Part shown: piece by piece, positions 36,840-48,639 of the stretch
Numbering within the stretch: position 1 is the stretch's first letter
How the letters are laid out: every line of letters starts with the position of its first letter
Assembly (NCBI GenBank): GCA_963693085.1
Contig: OY856413.1
Coordinates: 465,739,379 to 465,803,378, forward strand
Direction of reading: 5' to 3'
From: Alisma plantago-aquatica
Lineage: Eukaryota; Streptophyta; Magnoliopsida; Alismatales; Alismataceae
DNA: 64,000 bases
Translations under genes and position numbers: made by a program
Notes under the pieces: generated by a model
Seen by the model: only the letters and a program-made list of their open reading frames with translations
Database searches by the model: none
Told to the model about the DNA's origin: nothing

Positions 36840-37125
36840 TTTAATTGAGATCAATTTTGCTCCGACGATTCCCGACCCCTGCTACGTCGCCGCCGCCTGC
36901 TGCTGCGTCACCTGCCGCCTACCTCCGCGCCACCGCCTACTGCTGCTGCAACTGCTCGCCACCGCCGCCGCCTACCTCTCCTTCTCTGCTCGCCTCCGGT
37001 GCCCTCTCCTTCTCTGCTCGACACTGGCGCCTCTCCTTCTCTGCTCGCCTATTTCCATTTCGTCTCCTGCCGCTGGTGTTCTCACCGCCGCCTCTGTCTC
37101 TACGCTGCTACCAACAGTAGGCCCT
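36840..37125 (+). other. GC-rich leader exon or captured gene fragment in CACTA
   Basis: A sharp GC- and CCG-rich block after the 5' subterminal repeats, open in one frame for 91 residues of mostly Pro/Ala/Ser/Leu. The composition is unlike the rest of the element. It may be an untranslated first exon of the transposase gene or a captured host exon. No domain is recognisable. Confidence 0.4.
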
Positions 37126-37179
37126 CCTTTCTTCATCACTAGTTCTCCTGCTCTTCTTCTTCCTTCTCCCTCTCCTTAC

Positions 37180-37310
37180 CAACAGCAACCACGGCCGTGT
37201 GGGCTGGCACGACCGTGGCTGTGTTGGCCGACCACATGGCCGTGCTACCTAACACAGCCGTGTGGTTGGCCAACACAACCACAGCCGTGCCAACCCACAT
37301 GACCGTGGTT
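37180..37310. repeat. CACGGCCGTG-type array inside CACTA (5' side)
   Basis: Five to seven copies of CACGGCCGTG, CACGACCGTGG and CACAGCCGTG, with connecting words TGTTGGCCGACC and TGGCCAACAC. Strikingly like the motif cluster of the Athila LTR into which this CACTA inserted. Confidence 0.75.
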
Positions 37311-37550
37311 TCTGTTGGTTATTACTCTTCTAAAATTATTCTTATATTGTTGAATCGGGTCAATGACCACACCTGCTATTGTGCCTGAATTATGCCATGT
37401 ATGTTTGTACAAAGTGAATCTTATCGCTCTAATTGTGAATTATTGCATGTTTGAAACTATTTAATTCTTGATTTATTATTTAGTAATGCTCTAATTGTGA
37501 GTGATGCAATGTAAGTGAGCAAATACATGTAGTGGATATGTACTCATTAG

Positions 37551-38181
37551 CCTAGAAACCCGTCCAAGATTTACTCATTAGGAGTAAATCTTGGATAGTT
37601 CCCGGTTTGGGTCTGTTCTTGAACACCTAATCTCATTTAGGATGTAAGTGTATAATGTGTATTGGGTTTTCAAGAAAATTTTAGTAGCATTTCCCCGTTT
37701 GTTCTCTAAGTACATATGTACTTGGAGAACAGTGGGGAAATGCTACTGAAATTTTCTTGAAAACCCAATACACATTATACACTTACTAGTGAGATTAGGT
37801 GTTCAAGAATGGGATAGGTGGTACACATTTATTGTATATAAGAATGACAACACATGTATTTGTTTGCCTAGAAACCCGTCCAAGATTTACTCATTAGGAG
37901 TAAATCTTGGATAGTACCCAGTTTGGGACTGTTCTTGAACACCTAATCTCACTTAGGATGTAAGTGTATAATGTGTATTGGGTTTTCGAGAAATTTTGGT
38001 AGCATTTCCCCGTTTGTTCTCTAAGTACATATGTACTTAGAGAACAACAGGGAAATGCTGCCGAAATTTTCTCAAAAACCCAATACACATTATACACTTA
38101 CTAGTGAGATTAGGTGTTCAAGAATGGGATAGGTGGTACACATTTATTATATATAAGAATGACAACACATGTATTTGTTGG
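37551..38181. repeat. Tandem duplication of a 316-bp hairpin unit upstream of TNP2
   Basis: Two consecutive units (37551-37866 and 37867-38181), very similar. Each has a small perfect hairpin (CCAAGATTTACTC and GAGTAAATCTTGG, 5-base loop; 37564-37576 with 37582-37594 in unit 1). A long imperfect inverted repeat of about 90-bp arms centred on AAGTACATATGTACTT follows (about 37615-37810 in unit 1, about 37931-38124 in unit 2). It lies 90 bp before the transposase start, in the likely 5' leader or promoter. Confidence 0.9.
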
Positions 38182-38272
38182 CCTAAAGTTTTAACCATGC
38201 AAAAACTCTAATCTGTTAACCCTTGACCCTAATCTTGTTGTAATATATACTTGTTTTCTCTTTGATCATAGA

Positions 38273-41200
38273 ATGGATAGATCATGGATGTCCATTCGCA
38301 ATCGCTGCACCCCATAGTTTATTTCTAGTCTTGACCAATTTATTAGATTTGCCGAGGAACATAGGAAACAACCTGGAGATAGGTTCTACTATCCATGTAG
38401 GCATTGCGGTAACAACTTGAAAGTCAGCACTGGTGACGAAATCAAAAGTCATGTCATGTGCAACGGGATTATACAAGGCTATACAGAATGGCACTGGCAT
38501 GGAGAGTTTTCAAACCTGAAACCAGTAGATGTTGATAGCAGTGCTTGTGTGGAAGAAGAAATTGCCTACGATGACATAGATGTGAATGAACCAGTTCCAG
38601 TAGACATCGTTGATGCGATGCTGGATAGTTGTAAGGGTAGAGCACACCGATCCACCTCCCATTTTTAGAAACATTGTGCATGATGCTGAGATATCGTTAT
38701 ATACAAGTTGTAGTAAGTTTACGAAGCTTAGTGCTTTGTTGAGATTGTATAAGCTGAAAGCTAACAATAGATGGAGCGATAAAAGCTTCACGTCATTGTT
38801 GTCTTTGTTGAAAGAAATGCTTCCTGAAGGAAACGAGCTGCCAATCTCAACATACCAGGTAAAGAAATTGTTGTGCCCAATAGGAATGGATGCCAAGAAG
38901 ATACACGCATGCCGGAATGATTGTGTATTATTTCAAAAGGACTATGTGGATTTGAAAGATTGTCCAAAATGTGGTGCGCCACGGTATAAATTGACGACTT
39001 CGGGGGAGTCCAAAACTGGTTCTCCTGCCAAGGTGATGTGGTATCTACCTATAATATCATGGTTTCAACGCTTGTTTTCCAATCCGATAGATGCAAAGAA
39101 TTTGAGGTGGCATGCAGATGTTAAGAAAAATATTGATGGGATCCTACGACATGCGTCTGATTCCCCACAGTGGAAGAAGATTGATCTATTGTACCCTGAA
39201 TTTGGTGAAGAAGTCAGGAATCTAAGACTTGGGCTTTGTACAAATGTGATGAATCCGTACGGGACATTGAGCAGCCAACATAGTAGTTGGCCAGTCATGC
39301 TTGTTATATACAATCTTCTTCCCTGGCTGTGTATGAAAAATAAGTACGTAATACTGTCGTTGTTGATATCGGGCCCTAAACAACTTGGAAATGACATCGA
39401 TGTTTATCTTGAACATCAGATTGATGACTTAAAGAAACTATGGGGTGAAGGTGTGATGACCTATGATGCTTCACAAAGAGAGACATTTCATTTGCAGGTT
39501 ATGTTGTTTTGCACTATTAATGACTTTCCAGCATATGGGAATTTGTCTTGATATAGTGTCAAAGGAGCTAAAGAGTGTCATATATGTGAAGAGAACATTG
39601 GTTCAACAAGACTAAAACATGGCAGTAAGATTGTATATCTCGGTCATCGAAGGTTTCTTACAAAATTCCATCCGTATCGTAGGAAGCGCAAAGCATTCAA
39701 TGGATTGAATGAGGAATGGAGTGCACCTAAACCTATACTAGGGGAGGTTGTTTATGAAAGAGTAAAAGACTTTGTCAATGAATTTGGTAAGAGATCACAA
39801 TGTACTATGGCCACACAGAGTGACAAATCTTTATTCAAGAAGAAGTCAATATTTTGGGATCTTCCTTATTGGAGTTCTTTGACAGTCAGACATTGTATCG
39901 ATGTCATGCACGTTGAGAAAAATGTCTGTGATAGTGTCATTGGTACTTTGTTGAATATACCAGGTAAGACTAAAGATGGGATAAAATCCAGATTGTACCT
40001 ATGTGAAATGGGAATAAGGTCAGAATTAACAGAATTTTGTGAAATGGAAAATCGGAGAACATACTTACCTCCCGCTTGTTACACATTGTCTAGAAAGGAG
40101 AAGAAAGCTTTTTGTGAATGTTTGGTAAATGTTAAGGTGCCACAGGGTTACTCATCCAACATCTGTAGATTGGTATCAATGAAAGATCTGAAGTTGATAG
40201 GTCTTAAATCTCATAATTGTCACACTCTAATGCAACAAATATTGCCTGTGGCAATTAGATCTATATTGTCGAAGTATGTAAGGTTTGCAATCACCAGACT
40301 TTGTTTCTTTTTCAACAGTCTGTGCAGCAAAGTTATTGACCATGATACTCTCGATAAATTGCAAAGAGAAGTGGTTGTTACCCTATGTCAGCTTGAGATG
40401 TATTTTCCTCCATTGTTCTTTGATATCATGGTACATCTTGTTGTCCACTTGACTAGGGAAGTGAAAATGTTGGGACCAGTTTTCTTGCATTGGATGTATC
40501 CCTTTGAACGATACATGAGTGTTTTTAAAAGTGATGTTCGAAACCGTTATCAGCCTGAAGGGAGTATTATTGAGGGTTATGTGGCGAGAGAGGTTATGGA
40601 TTTTTGTAATGACTTTCTCAGTGGTAATGACACTCCTTATAATGACAAGAATATTGACGAGCAATTTGGCAAAGGAATTTTGGGATCACGTGTGAAAGTA
40701 ATCAGTTGTGAGCAGTTGGAACAAGGTCACTTGTATATTTTACACAACATGGATGAAGTGAACGTTTATATCGAGGAACATACCAATTTCATCAAGAGAC
40801 AACATCCTCAAGCCAAATCAATGTGGCTTGCTAGAGAGCATAACAAGACATTTATTAAGTGGTTTGAAGATAAAGTCTTACATCAACTATCTCAAACACC
40901 AGATGATATTACTGAAACTATCAAATGCCTCGCCTTTAAACCAAAATTGACTGTTATGTCTTATGAAGGGTATGACATTAATGGATTCACATATTACACA
41001 AAGCGCCAAGATGATAAGTGTGTCGTCCAAAATAGTGGGGTTACCCTTCAAGCATCGACTATGTTTTTTGCAAGTGTAAAGGATAAGAGTCCACATGAAG
41101 CTAAAATGTCATATTATGGTGTCATTGAAGACATATGGGAGTTTGACTACATAGATTTCAGAATTCCACTCTCCAAATGTAATTGGGTTGATAAAACCAA

Positions 41201-41528
41201 AGGAGTTATAGTGGATGAATTGGGTTTCACTTTAGTGAAATTTGAAAAGATTGGCAAGAAGGGTGAACCATTCATATTGGCATCACAGGCGAAACAAGTA
41301 TTTTACATCGATGATCCTGCAAATGATAAATGGTCGGTTTTTCTTCATGGTAAAAGACAGTTCATTGAAGATCCTATAGATGAAGAACAGTACTATGATA
41401 AGTATGATGACTCCAGTCCATTCTCAGTTGGGTTGCCAACACCAACAAATATTGAAGCTAATGATGACTTGTATGTGCGTGGATATCACAATAAAGGATT
41501 GTTAATTGATAAAAAATCGCAAAATTAG
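38273..41528 (+). pseudogene. TNP2-type CACTA transposase, broken
   Basis: Transposase that would cut and join element ends. ATG 38273 starts MDRSWM, and a transposase-associated zinc-binding-like domain follows (PCRHCGNN, then H and W residues, about 38395-38510). An in-frame TAG interrupts codon 15 (38315-38317). A frameshift lies between about 38610 and 38665. The main frame 38610-39548 carries the TNP2 core (LRLGLCTNVMNPYG, LPWLCMK, GPKQLGNDIDVYL, TINDFPAYG). A TGA at 39549-39551 interrupts it, and the same frame then runs on to 41528 with a DUF4218-like part (about 39990-40640, ending FERYMSVFKS) and a DUF4216-like part (about 41090-41370, YYGVIEDIWEFDY). Three lesions in about 1,080 codons suggest a fairly recent loss of function. 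Confidence 0.9.
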
Positions 41529-41564
41529 AGGCATGTTTATATTTTTTATATGTTTTATTTTTCT

Positions 41565-41750
41565 GAATGTGAACTTTACAATGTGAATGTGAACTTTACA
41601 ATGTGAATTTTACAATGTGAATTACTTAATTTATAATGTGAAATTTACAATGTGAATTAGTTTACAATGTGAATGTGAACTTTACAATGTGAGCTTTACA
41701 ATTTGAATTACTTTACAATGTGAACTTTACAATATGAATGTGAATTTTCT
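41565..41750. repeat. Short tandem repeat ACAATGTGAATT-type
   Basis: About ten imperfect copies of (T)TTACAATGTGAAT or ACAATGTGAACT between the transposase stop and the next gene's ATG. It lies in the spacer, so it probably has no coding role. Confidence 0.85.
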
Positions 41751-41751
41751 G

Positions 41752-43457
41752 ATGGCCGAGCATTCTCCTGATGACCGTGCTGATGATTACCGTGAGGGTG
41801 AGGACATCAATGCGCCGCCTCACAATGTAAGTTTTAAAAATAGATCATATATTTATATCTATATGTCCATTTATAGTTATATCTTGTAAATGTGTTTATT
41901 TTGTCAAATTTTAGGATGATGATGCACATGTACCATCTGAAGCACTTGAGACACTTGATCAGCAGCACCAAAAAGTTGACAAGAGAAGGGGCATCACTAT
42001 GATGAAGTAGTTGATAGCGCAAAAGGGCAATGGAACCAAACTTGTTGTGGATTTTGATAATGCAGGAAATGCACCTGGTGTGAATCACAATTCGTTTGTT
42101 TCATATCTTGGGTATGTTACTCGTAGCCATTGCGGTTGTAAGATAGATTCTTGGAATAAAGTTCCTAAGGAGAAGAAAGATGTAATAGGGAAGGATTTAT
42201 GCGTGAGTTATTATTAATTTGCAATTCTATTTTGTAGATTACTAATTTTTTGGATCCTAGTTAATAACAATTCTATTTTGCAGAGTATATTTGAATTGGA
42301 TGAAAAGCTGCATCGTAAATGCGTGATGCAACACTGTTGGAGAGTCCTAAGGAACTATAGGACAAATCTCACCTGAGAATACATAAAAGAAGGTGACAAG
42401 AGGAAGAAGACAACCACTGAACAGTGGAACTTCCTGGACAAAGAAGAATGGGACGCGTTTGTTGCTTCAAGACAAACTGATGAATTCAAGGTATTAGGCG
42501 TCAGTCCCAATCTCATTAATATATGTTGTATTCACCTATTCAAGATTAACATTTAGTGTTACTAACCAAATCATTAATGTGCATACTAACTAGGCCCTCA
42601 GTGAGGCACAAAAATCAAGGCGTGCACTGAATGTGCATGACCACACAATGGGTCCAAAGGGGTATGCAGGCATTCGCCAAAGACTACAGTCTAAGGCTAC
42701 TGCTTAGTATGCTGCTACTCAGGAGTCCTCTACTATAGGTAGCACACCTCTGCCTCGCCATGATGTATGGATAGATGGGAGGCAAAATAAGAAGGTTGAA
42801 ATAAGGAAGTCCGCAACTGCTGAGGCGGCTGCAAAAATGGTAAAATACTACTCTTACAACAATCGTTCGAATATTGATTATTTGTGGTGTTTACTTAATT
42901 ACAAATTTTTGTTTTGGCGATTAGAGGGAGCTGCACGAGTTGAGGAAACAAGGCAAGTTCATCCCCGAGGGCACAATGGATGAATTGATAGTTGCTCTGG
43001 GTAACCCAGAGCATCCTGGACGTGTTAGGGCTGCAGGCGCTGGTGTGGGCATCAAAGCTTTTTTTGGGCCATCCCAGTGAAAACATGTCCCAAAAGAGGG
43101 ACTTTCACAAGAAGAGGTAACTTATTCTTTCTTTATAATGTTACTGTAAAAGAGAATTCAATAATTAGAAGCTAATGTTTCTTTTATCTATGTATAGGTA
43201 GATAAGCTAGTTGATAGGAAACTCGAAGAAGCACTGAAAAAGTGGCAGGCATTTGAGACTGTTACTCAGCAGACAATACCTATTATGGCATCCCACTCTA
43301 CTCCTACTATAGAGGTTGGGAGTAATCCTGTAGACCCACCACCTAGCACATCCGCTGTAAGTATTTTTATGACATAGTAACTAAATTTTTAATTCAAGAT
43401 GATATGTTTTCAAGATGATATGTATATATGAAATTGTAGTCGTTTCAAAAAAAGATG

Positions 43458-43505
<48 letters not shown>

Positions 43506-45200
43506 CATTCTTTACACAAAAATTTGTAGGGGTTGAAGCCATGCCGTCTAAAAAGTAAAGAATATATCATTGCAGAGGTGTCATCTTACCCATCCCTACC
43601 AGGGGAAATGTTTCACGGGTCACCATTACCAGCTGGTTGGATTCGTGTGAGCCCGGTACATATATTCCCCAAGTGGATGGATCTCCCATTGCCATATGCC
43701 CACCCAGATTGTTAAACGCTTGGTGAGGCAGAAGGCGGAGTGATATTGTGGCTAAAAGCGGATGTCCTCTTTACTGAAACTGTATGGTAAATTTACATTA
43801 CGTTAAATTGTTAGTGTGTGTATATGATGTCAGTTGATTTGAAATTATATATATATACAGGTTAAAAAGAAGACACCCACAACATCTAGGCCTCCACTTC
43901 CACCTCCTACATTACCCAGTTGGGTTCCACAGGACCTACCTGTCCTGTTAGGTCCTAACTGTAGGGGTATGGCAATATGGTTAGGCGAACATGATATAAA
44001 TTGCCCTATAACTATTTCTATAGATTCAGATGCTGCAGGTCAATCATACGAAAGCAAACTATTTATACAAGATATTTTGGAGTTGTTTCGATATGATTGG
44101 CTAAATACATCTGTGATAGAGCTATGGATAATGTGAGATCTTCTTTATACATCCATATACCTTGTGTAGGATCTGGTGATCTGGTTTCTTATTTATTAAT
44201 GCATGCGTAATCAATACATATTTTGCAACTACTTAGACAAGATATGTGCAGATTTTGCATTCGAACATGTAGGATTTTTGATTCCATCTTTGATTAGTCT
44301 AGTAGATAAAGACCCTCCGTCAGTTCAACAATACTGCTGTGAGGCTTTTACAAATTTTGCTCAAAATAAGAAGACGGTGATAATAGCTCCATTCAATGTA
44401 GAGTAAGTTTACTTTGCTTATTATAATTTGGACTTAAAAAAATTACATTTTTATTGTGGATTTTGAGTTATTAATTTTTAACTTTTTTACCTCTAGTGGT
44501 ATGCATTGGTAGTTACTAGTTATTGTCCCCGAGACGTTCACTGTCTATTATCTAGATCCTAAGGGGAGTAAATTGAATTCAAAATATGGACACATAATGA
44601 AAATGGAATTATTCCTGTGAGAAATATTTCATTTTCATATCCGTTAACATATGTTATTACATTACTATTTAATTATGCAATGTACTGTGTTACATTAAGA
44701 TGTAGGGGTTTTGATGAGTTCAAAAAGGCTGGAGGAAAGGTCCCCATGAAAAAGAACCAGCTAATAATTTGGAAGAACATGAAAGTAAGTTCCCGACTGC
44801 AATATGTATATATTATTTATGTGAACAATGCTTAATTAGTTGTATTTTTTAATATTTTGTATGTTTGAATTTATAGTGTGCTACACAAGACAAAAGATGG
44901 GCATGTGCATACTATGTGATGCGATTTATGCACATGATTATCAAATATGCCGTAGTGGACATCAATACTATTCCTGAGGTATTATATAGTCTCATTAGAT
45001 AATATGAAATATATCAATCTTATTTATAGCTAATTAATTATATATATACATCATTCTCTTTACAGGTGTTTAAAACTGACCACACTACAGGAAAGGCCTT
45101 ACCAGATGTACATGCTCCCTATATGACGGGAGACTTAGATGAAGTAAGAGAAGAATGGGCAACAACCATACAAGTAGTGGGGTTTTCAAAATATAATTAG
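41752..45200 (+). pseudogene. CACTA second gene: Transposase_24-like region plus Ulp1-like protease, broken
   Basis: Multi-exon gene usual in plant CACTA elements. ATG 41752 (MAEHSPDD) is followed by GT-AG exons about 41934-42205, 42285-42490, 42594-42839 and 42925-43116 that resemble the PF03004 family (KLVVDFDNAGN, FVSYLG, then GTMDELIVALGNPEHPGRVR). Later exons (about 43858-45200) contain QDILELFRYDWLNTSVIELW, a Ulp1/C48 entry motif, and the catalytic residues. These are His in GMHW (44504-44506), Asp in YYLDP (44555-44557) and Cys in WACAYYVMRFM (44904-44906). It ends DEVREEW with TAG at 45198-45200. In-frame stops at 42008, 42374, 42705, 43078 and 44510 make it a pseudogene. Ulp1 enzymes remove SUMO; its role in transposition is unknown. 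Confidence 0.82.
43456..43503. repeat. (TA)n microsatellite in CACTA intron
   Basis: An uninterrupted run of about 22 TA units in the intron before the exon at about 43530. Probably hypervariable between individuals. Confidence 0.95.
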
Positions 45201-45259
45201 TATGCTGATAGCGAATAATGACTATAAAATTATATTTTGTAAATGAATTTCTGAATTAT

Positions 45260-45470
45260 TATATATGTGTGAATATTTCTACATGTCTAGATGTTTCTAC
45301 ATGTGTCTGAGTGAAAATGAATGAAACTATTGGTTGCTATATGAATGTTTCTACATGTGTGAATGTGAAATGGAACTACAGATTGCTAGCTACATGAATG
45401 TTTCTAAATGTGTGAAAATCAAATGGAACTGCAGGTTGCTAAATGTGTGAATATTTTTGTTGTTAATTTT
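45260..45470. repeat. Short tandem repeat in CACTA 3' region
   Basis: Four or five loose copies of a unit around ATGAATGTTTCTACATGTGTGAA(T) followed by TGGAACT(A/G)CAG.TTGCTA, downstream of the protease pseudogene stop. Non-coding. Confidence 0.7.
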
Positions 45471-45589
45471 GTAGGTTTTTGGTCTGTTGTTGGCTGATAT
45501 TAATGGATGTCATAAAACCTGTAGTTCATAACTGAACTGTAGGTTTCTCATCCTATGACCAACCATACAGCAGGTCTGCAGACTGACAG

Positions 45590-46164
45590 AAAAAAAAATA
45601 GGCGTCAGTTATTTGTATAAAACCGACGCCACATAGTTACAGTGTCAGTTTCTACTCGTAACCAATGTCTATTTCCTTAACACCACGGCCGTGCTGGCCA
45701 GCACGACCATGGTAGCAGACCAGACACCACGACCGTGCTGGGAGTGATATGGCGTCAATTATAGTGTCAGTTTCTACTCGTAATCGACGTCTATTTCCTT
45801 AACACCACAGCCGTGCTCGCTAGCACGGCCGTGGTAGCGGACCAGACACCACGACCGTGCTGGCCAGCATGGCCGTGTTGGGAGTGAGATGACGTCAGTT
45901 TCTTATCTAATAATCGACACTGATAGTGCCCAAGATGGCGCCCTTTCTGTGGCGCGAAGGTATATGGCGTCGGTTTCATATCTAATAACCGACACCTATA
46001 GTGCCCTGCTGGCGCATTTGCGGTGGCGCGCGAAGGGTTTTGGCATCGGTTTTTGAACCAACGTGAAACGACTGGGCTTTTAGCATCGCCCACATAGGTG
46101 TCGCTTAGAAACCGCCAATAAAGGCCTTAAAAAACTGACACTAAAGGTCGGTTATGTACTAGTG
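45590..46164. repeat. CACTA 3' subterminal repeats with CACGGCCGTG array
   Basis: Copies of GGCGTCAGTT, AACCGACGCC, GTAACCAATG and GGCGTCGGTTT recur up to the CACTA terminus and mirror the 5' side. Between about 45680 and 45880 they are interleaved with CACGGCCGTGCTGGCCAGCA and CACGACCGTGCTGG palindromes in two near-identical blocks. Confidence 0.8.
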
Positions 46165-47580
46165 CCTACATTTCCATGCTCTTCACCTATCTTGAAGGAA
46201 GGAGGACATTCTACAATAGCTAGGAGGTGAAGGAGAAGAAGCTTCCATGATCCATGGCCATCTACCTCTTTCTTCTTTCCTTTTTGCTCTTTTGTATGAT
46301 CATGTCTAGCTAAGCCCCTTTTGGTGGGCTGTTTGGGGTTAAAGTGTTACTTTGATACCATGTTGTGGGGGGATAACTTGTAATGAACATATTTCCATTC
46401 TATGATGATTGTCTGTTGCTTCTATCTCATTTCTCATTATGTTTCTTGTGGTTTGTGCTTTTAAACATGGATTTCTTGTTGTATGATGCTTGAAGACACC
46501 TAGCTTCTAGGGGAAAATGGAATGCATGTGTCTATCTTAGGAATTGCTCGTAGGTCCAATTAGTGGATTCCTAGCTAGCACTCTTTGTTCCCGCATACAA
46601 CTCCCTTCTCCTATAAGTAGGTGTGAGATCTAAGTAGCTAGTGTAAGAGTGATTAGTGAAAACACCTAAAGTTTTCTAAAGTCTAGATGGTGTGTAACAT
46701 GAGGTGAAGCACCCTCATCTCTACCCCTATTCCTACCCTTGGCTCTCAATTTTCCTAATACCACTTACCCTAAAACCTATACTTGCCAAGTCCTATCAGA
46801 ATTACACCGAGCCCTAATTCCACAACTAGTAGCATAGGGTAGATTCTGATAGCACTTGCATTGTTGTTTGGTTTAGAAATCTAGAGTGAAGATATAAGAC
46901 TTGCATGCTATGTCAACCTCCCCCAACTAATATAATATTTCATTCCCAAGTGGCCCACCGATCCATCTCATTGCCTAAAACCCACCTTGTCCTCTTAGCT
47001 TGTTAATGCTAGTGTAGATAATTGCCTTTGTTGCTTGTTAGTTAATTACTTCGTTCTCGATAGTTAGGTCTTTCTTAAGTAGTTAGTACTCTTTGGATCT
47101 GGTTAGTGTTAATCTTGTTATCTAGTGATAACCTAGGTTCTTGCTTGCTCTAGTTCTTAACTTGTCCCTTAGTTGTTAAATTGAATTGTGAAGTCAAGTG
47201 TAGATTAATTGTAATTTCTCCTTGCTCTTTCTTAGTTGATAGTTTTGTATAGCCTCTTAGTCTTAACTTTCTTAGGGTAATTTAGGTTTATTTGGTAATC
47301 TAGTTTCCTTCTTGTTGTTAATTTCTTGCAATCTTAGTGTAGCCAACCAAAACTAGTTTTTAAACCCTAAAACCCTACACTCTGCTATAGGAACGTAGAT
47401 AACTTAACTTAGCTCTAGTTCCCCCTCTCTCCCTGTGGATTGATTTGCTTGCCTCTCACCTATACTACAACATGACCATGTGCGCTTGCGGGAGCATATT
47501 TTAGTAATGTGAGTGAACATTGTTTGGGGTCTTATAAATTTGAAAGATCACATATGTGTGGAAAATCACACCAAGCTTTC

Positions 47581-47597
47581 CAGCATCGTTGCCAGGG
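47581..47597 (+). promoter_or_regulatory. Athila#1 primer-binding site (tRNA-Asp type)
   Basis: CAGCATCGTTGCCAGGG matches TGGCGCCGTTGCCGGGG, the complement of the plant tRNA-Asp 3' end, at 12 of 17 positions. This primer is characteristic of Athila/Tat elements. It lies 10 bp after the LTR end. Confidence 0.7.
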
Positions 47598-47825
47598 AGT
47601 AGCGACGCTCGACCCAACTAGTTAGTGTAGCTTAGCCTTTACTATTGCCCTCACCATTTCTAATCTTTATTCTTTGTGTTACTTTTGCATCTTGATTTTC
47701 TAACTTGTACTCTATTGTTTAGTTGTGCCTTGTGCAGGTGACAAGCAACCCTTTGAAGTCAAGATGGTAGACCAAGATACATGAGCCCCTTCAATACCTC
47801 AACTACCCTACATGATGAATATATT
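47598..47825 (+). other. Athila#1 5' internal leader
   Basis: Untranslated leader after the primer site, with a TTGTGCAGGTGACAAGCAAC segment typical of Athila/Tat leaders, then ATGGTAGACCAAGATACATGA, a frame that stops at once. It is cut at 47825 by LARD3a and its continuation is probably at 53641. Confidence 0.55.
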
Positions 47826-48639
47826 TGTAACGACTGCCACCAAACTGATAGCTAAATCATCACTAATAATGCAGGATAACCATAAATAATGGATTAACAA
47901 AAATCACTAAAAATTAAAACCATTTTTGCAAAGAAATTCATTTCTAGGAAAAATCTTAATGAAAGAACCAAAACCTTATATACATCATTGTTCACATTGT
48001 ACATACAATGTACCATCTCTTCTTGAGGATAACATATAACAATTGCTTTGTCAAAACATGTATTGAAGCAACATAAAACCTCGAGGCATACTAGCCAAAA
48101 CCTCAAATTGTTCATAAAACCATCACGTACTAAATACGAGGACCTGAGAGTACAGAGATGACACATATGACTTCTAACTACAAGATACAACAGACAATAC
48201 ACTTAACCTGAGCTATTACTGCTATCCATGCTGCTGTTGTCCTTCCTCTACAGAACGGTCTCTACCTCCTCATGCACGTCCACCTAAAAATTGTGGATTC
48301 CACGGGGTGAGACAATTGTCCCAGTGAGAGATATAACTCTCCGCCAACAATGTTATTATCACAGGTAAACAATATAAAACTAACTAGAGGTTCTTTTATA
48401 CTAATAAGCAAGGTTAATCACTATGGATAAGCAGATTAGAACATTCTCATATTTTAAAACATTTCAACTATCTATGATAGAGAAGTAAATTATCTATTCA
48501 CTTTATAAGGAATATGAAGAACATGTGTATCATTTTCCCATCATATTATGGAAACATCTCAAGCTTATCCTGCAATAATATTATCATGTCATGATATCCA
48601 TGAATCATTCTCATTTCTAACTGTTGGCCTCAACCAATT

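Larger units (their letters stand above)
36322..46164 (+). mobile_element. CACTA (En/Spm) DNA transposon, full length, with decayed genes
   Basis: The element begins CACTACAATAGAAA and ends TAGTG (inverted CACTAGTACATAA). It is flanked on both sides by CCT, the 3-bp TSD of the CACTA superfamily, and removing it restores a continuous Athila LTR. Length is 9843 bp. Both subterminal regions carry many copies of AACCGACGCC or its complement, the presumed transposase binding sites. The interior has a TNP2-type transposase pseudogene (38273-41528) and a second multi-exon pseudogene with a Ulp1-like protease (41752-45200), both on the plus strand. Ends look usable, but the proteins carry several stops, so mobilisation would need a helper. 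Confidence 0.95.
35535..47570 (+). repeat. Athila#1 5' LTR, 5'-truncated and carrying the CACTA element
   Basis: From ACAACCTACCCCTAGTGGCC (about 35540) this aligns with the LTR that starts at 54048. After the CACTA element (36322-46164) it continues and, from about 46619 to 47570, aligns in opposite orientation with 54631-56002. Without CACTA about 2.2 kb remain; the first about 235 bp are absent. The LTR contains a TATA box (36130-36137) and a GGCCGTG/CACGACC-rich block (about 35720-36060). It ends in CA before a tRNA-Asp-like primer site. LTR structure and primer type fit the Athila/Tat branch of Ty3/gypsy elements. Confidence 0.75.

Noticed and set aside
38510..38896. 128-residue minus-strand frame opposite TNP2
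   Set aside because: It is the shadow of the transposase coding sequence on the plus strand.
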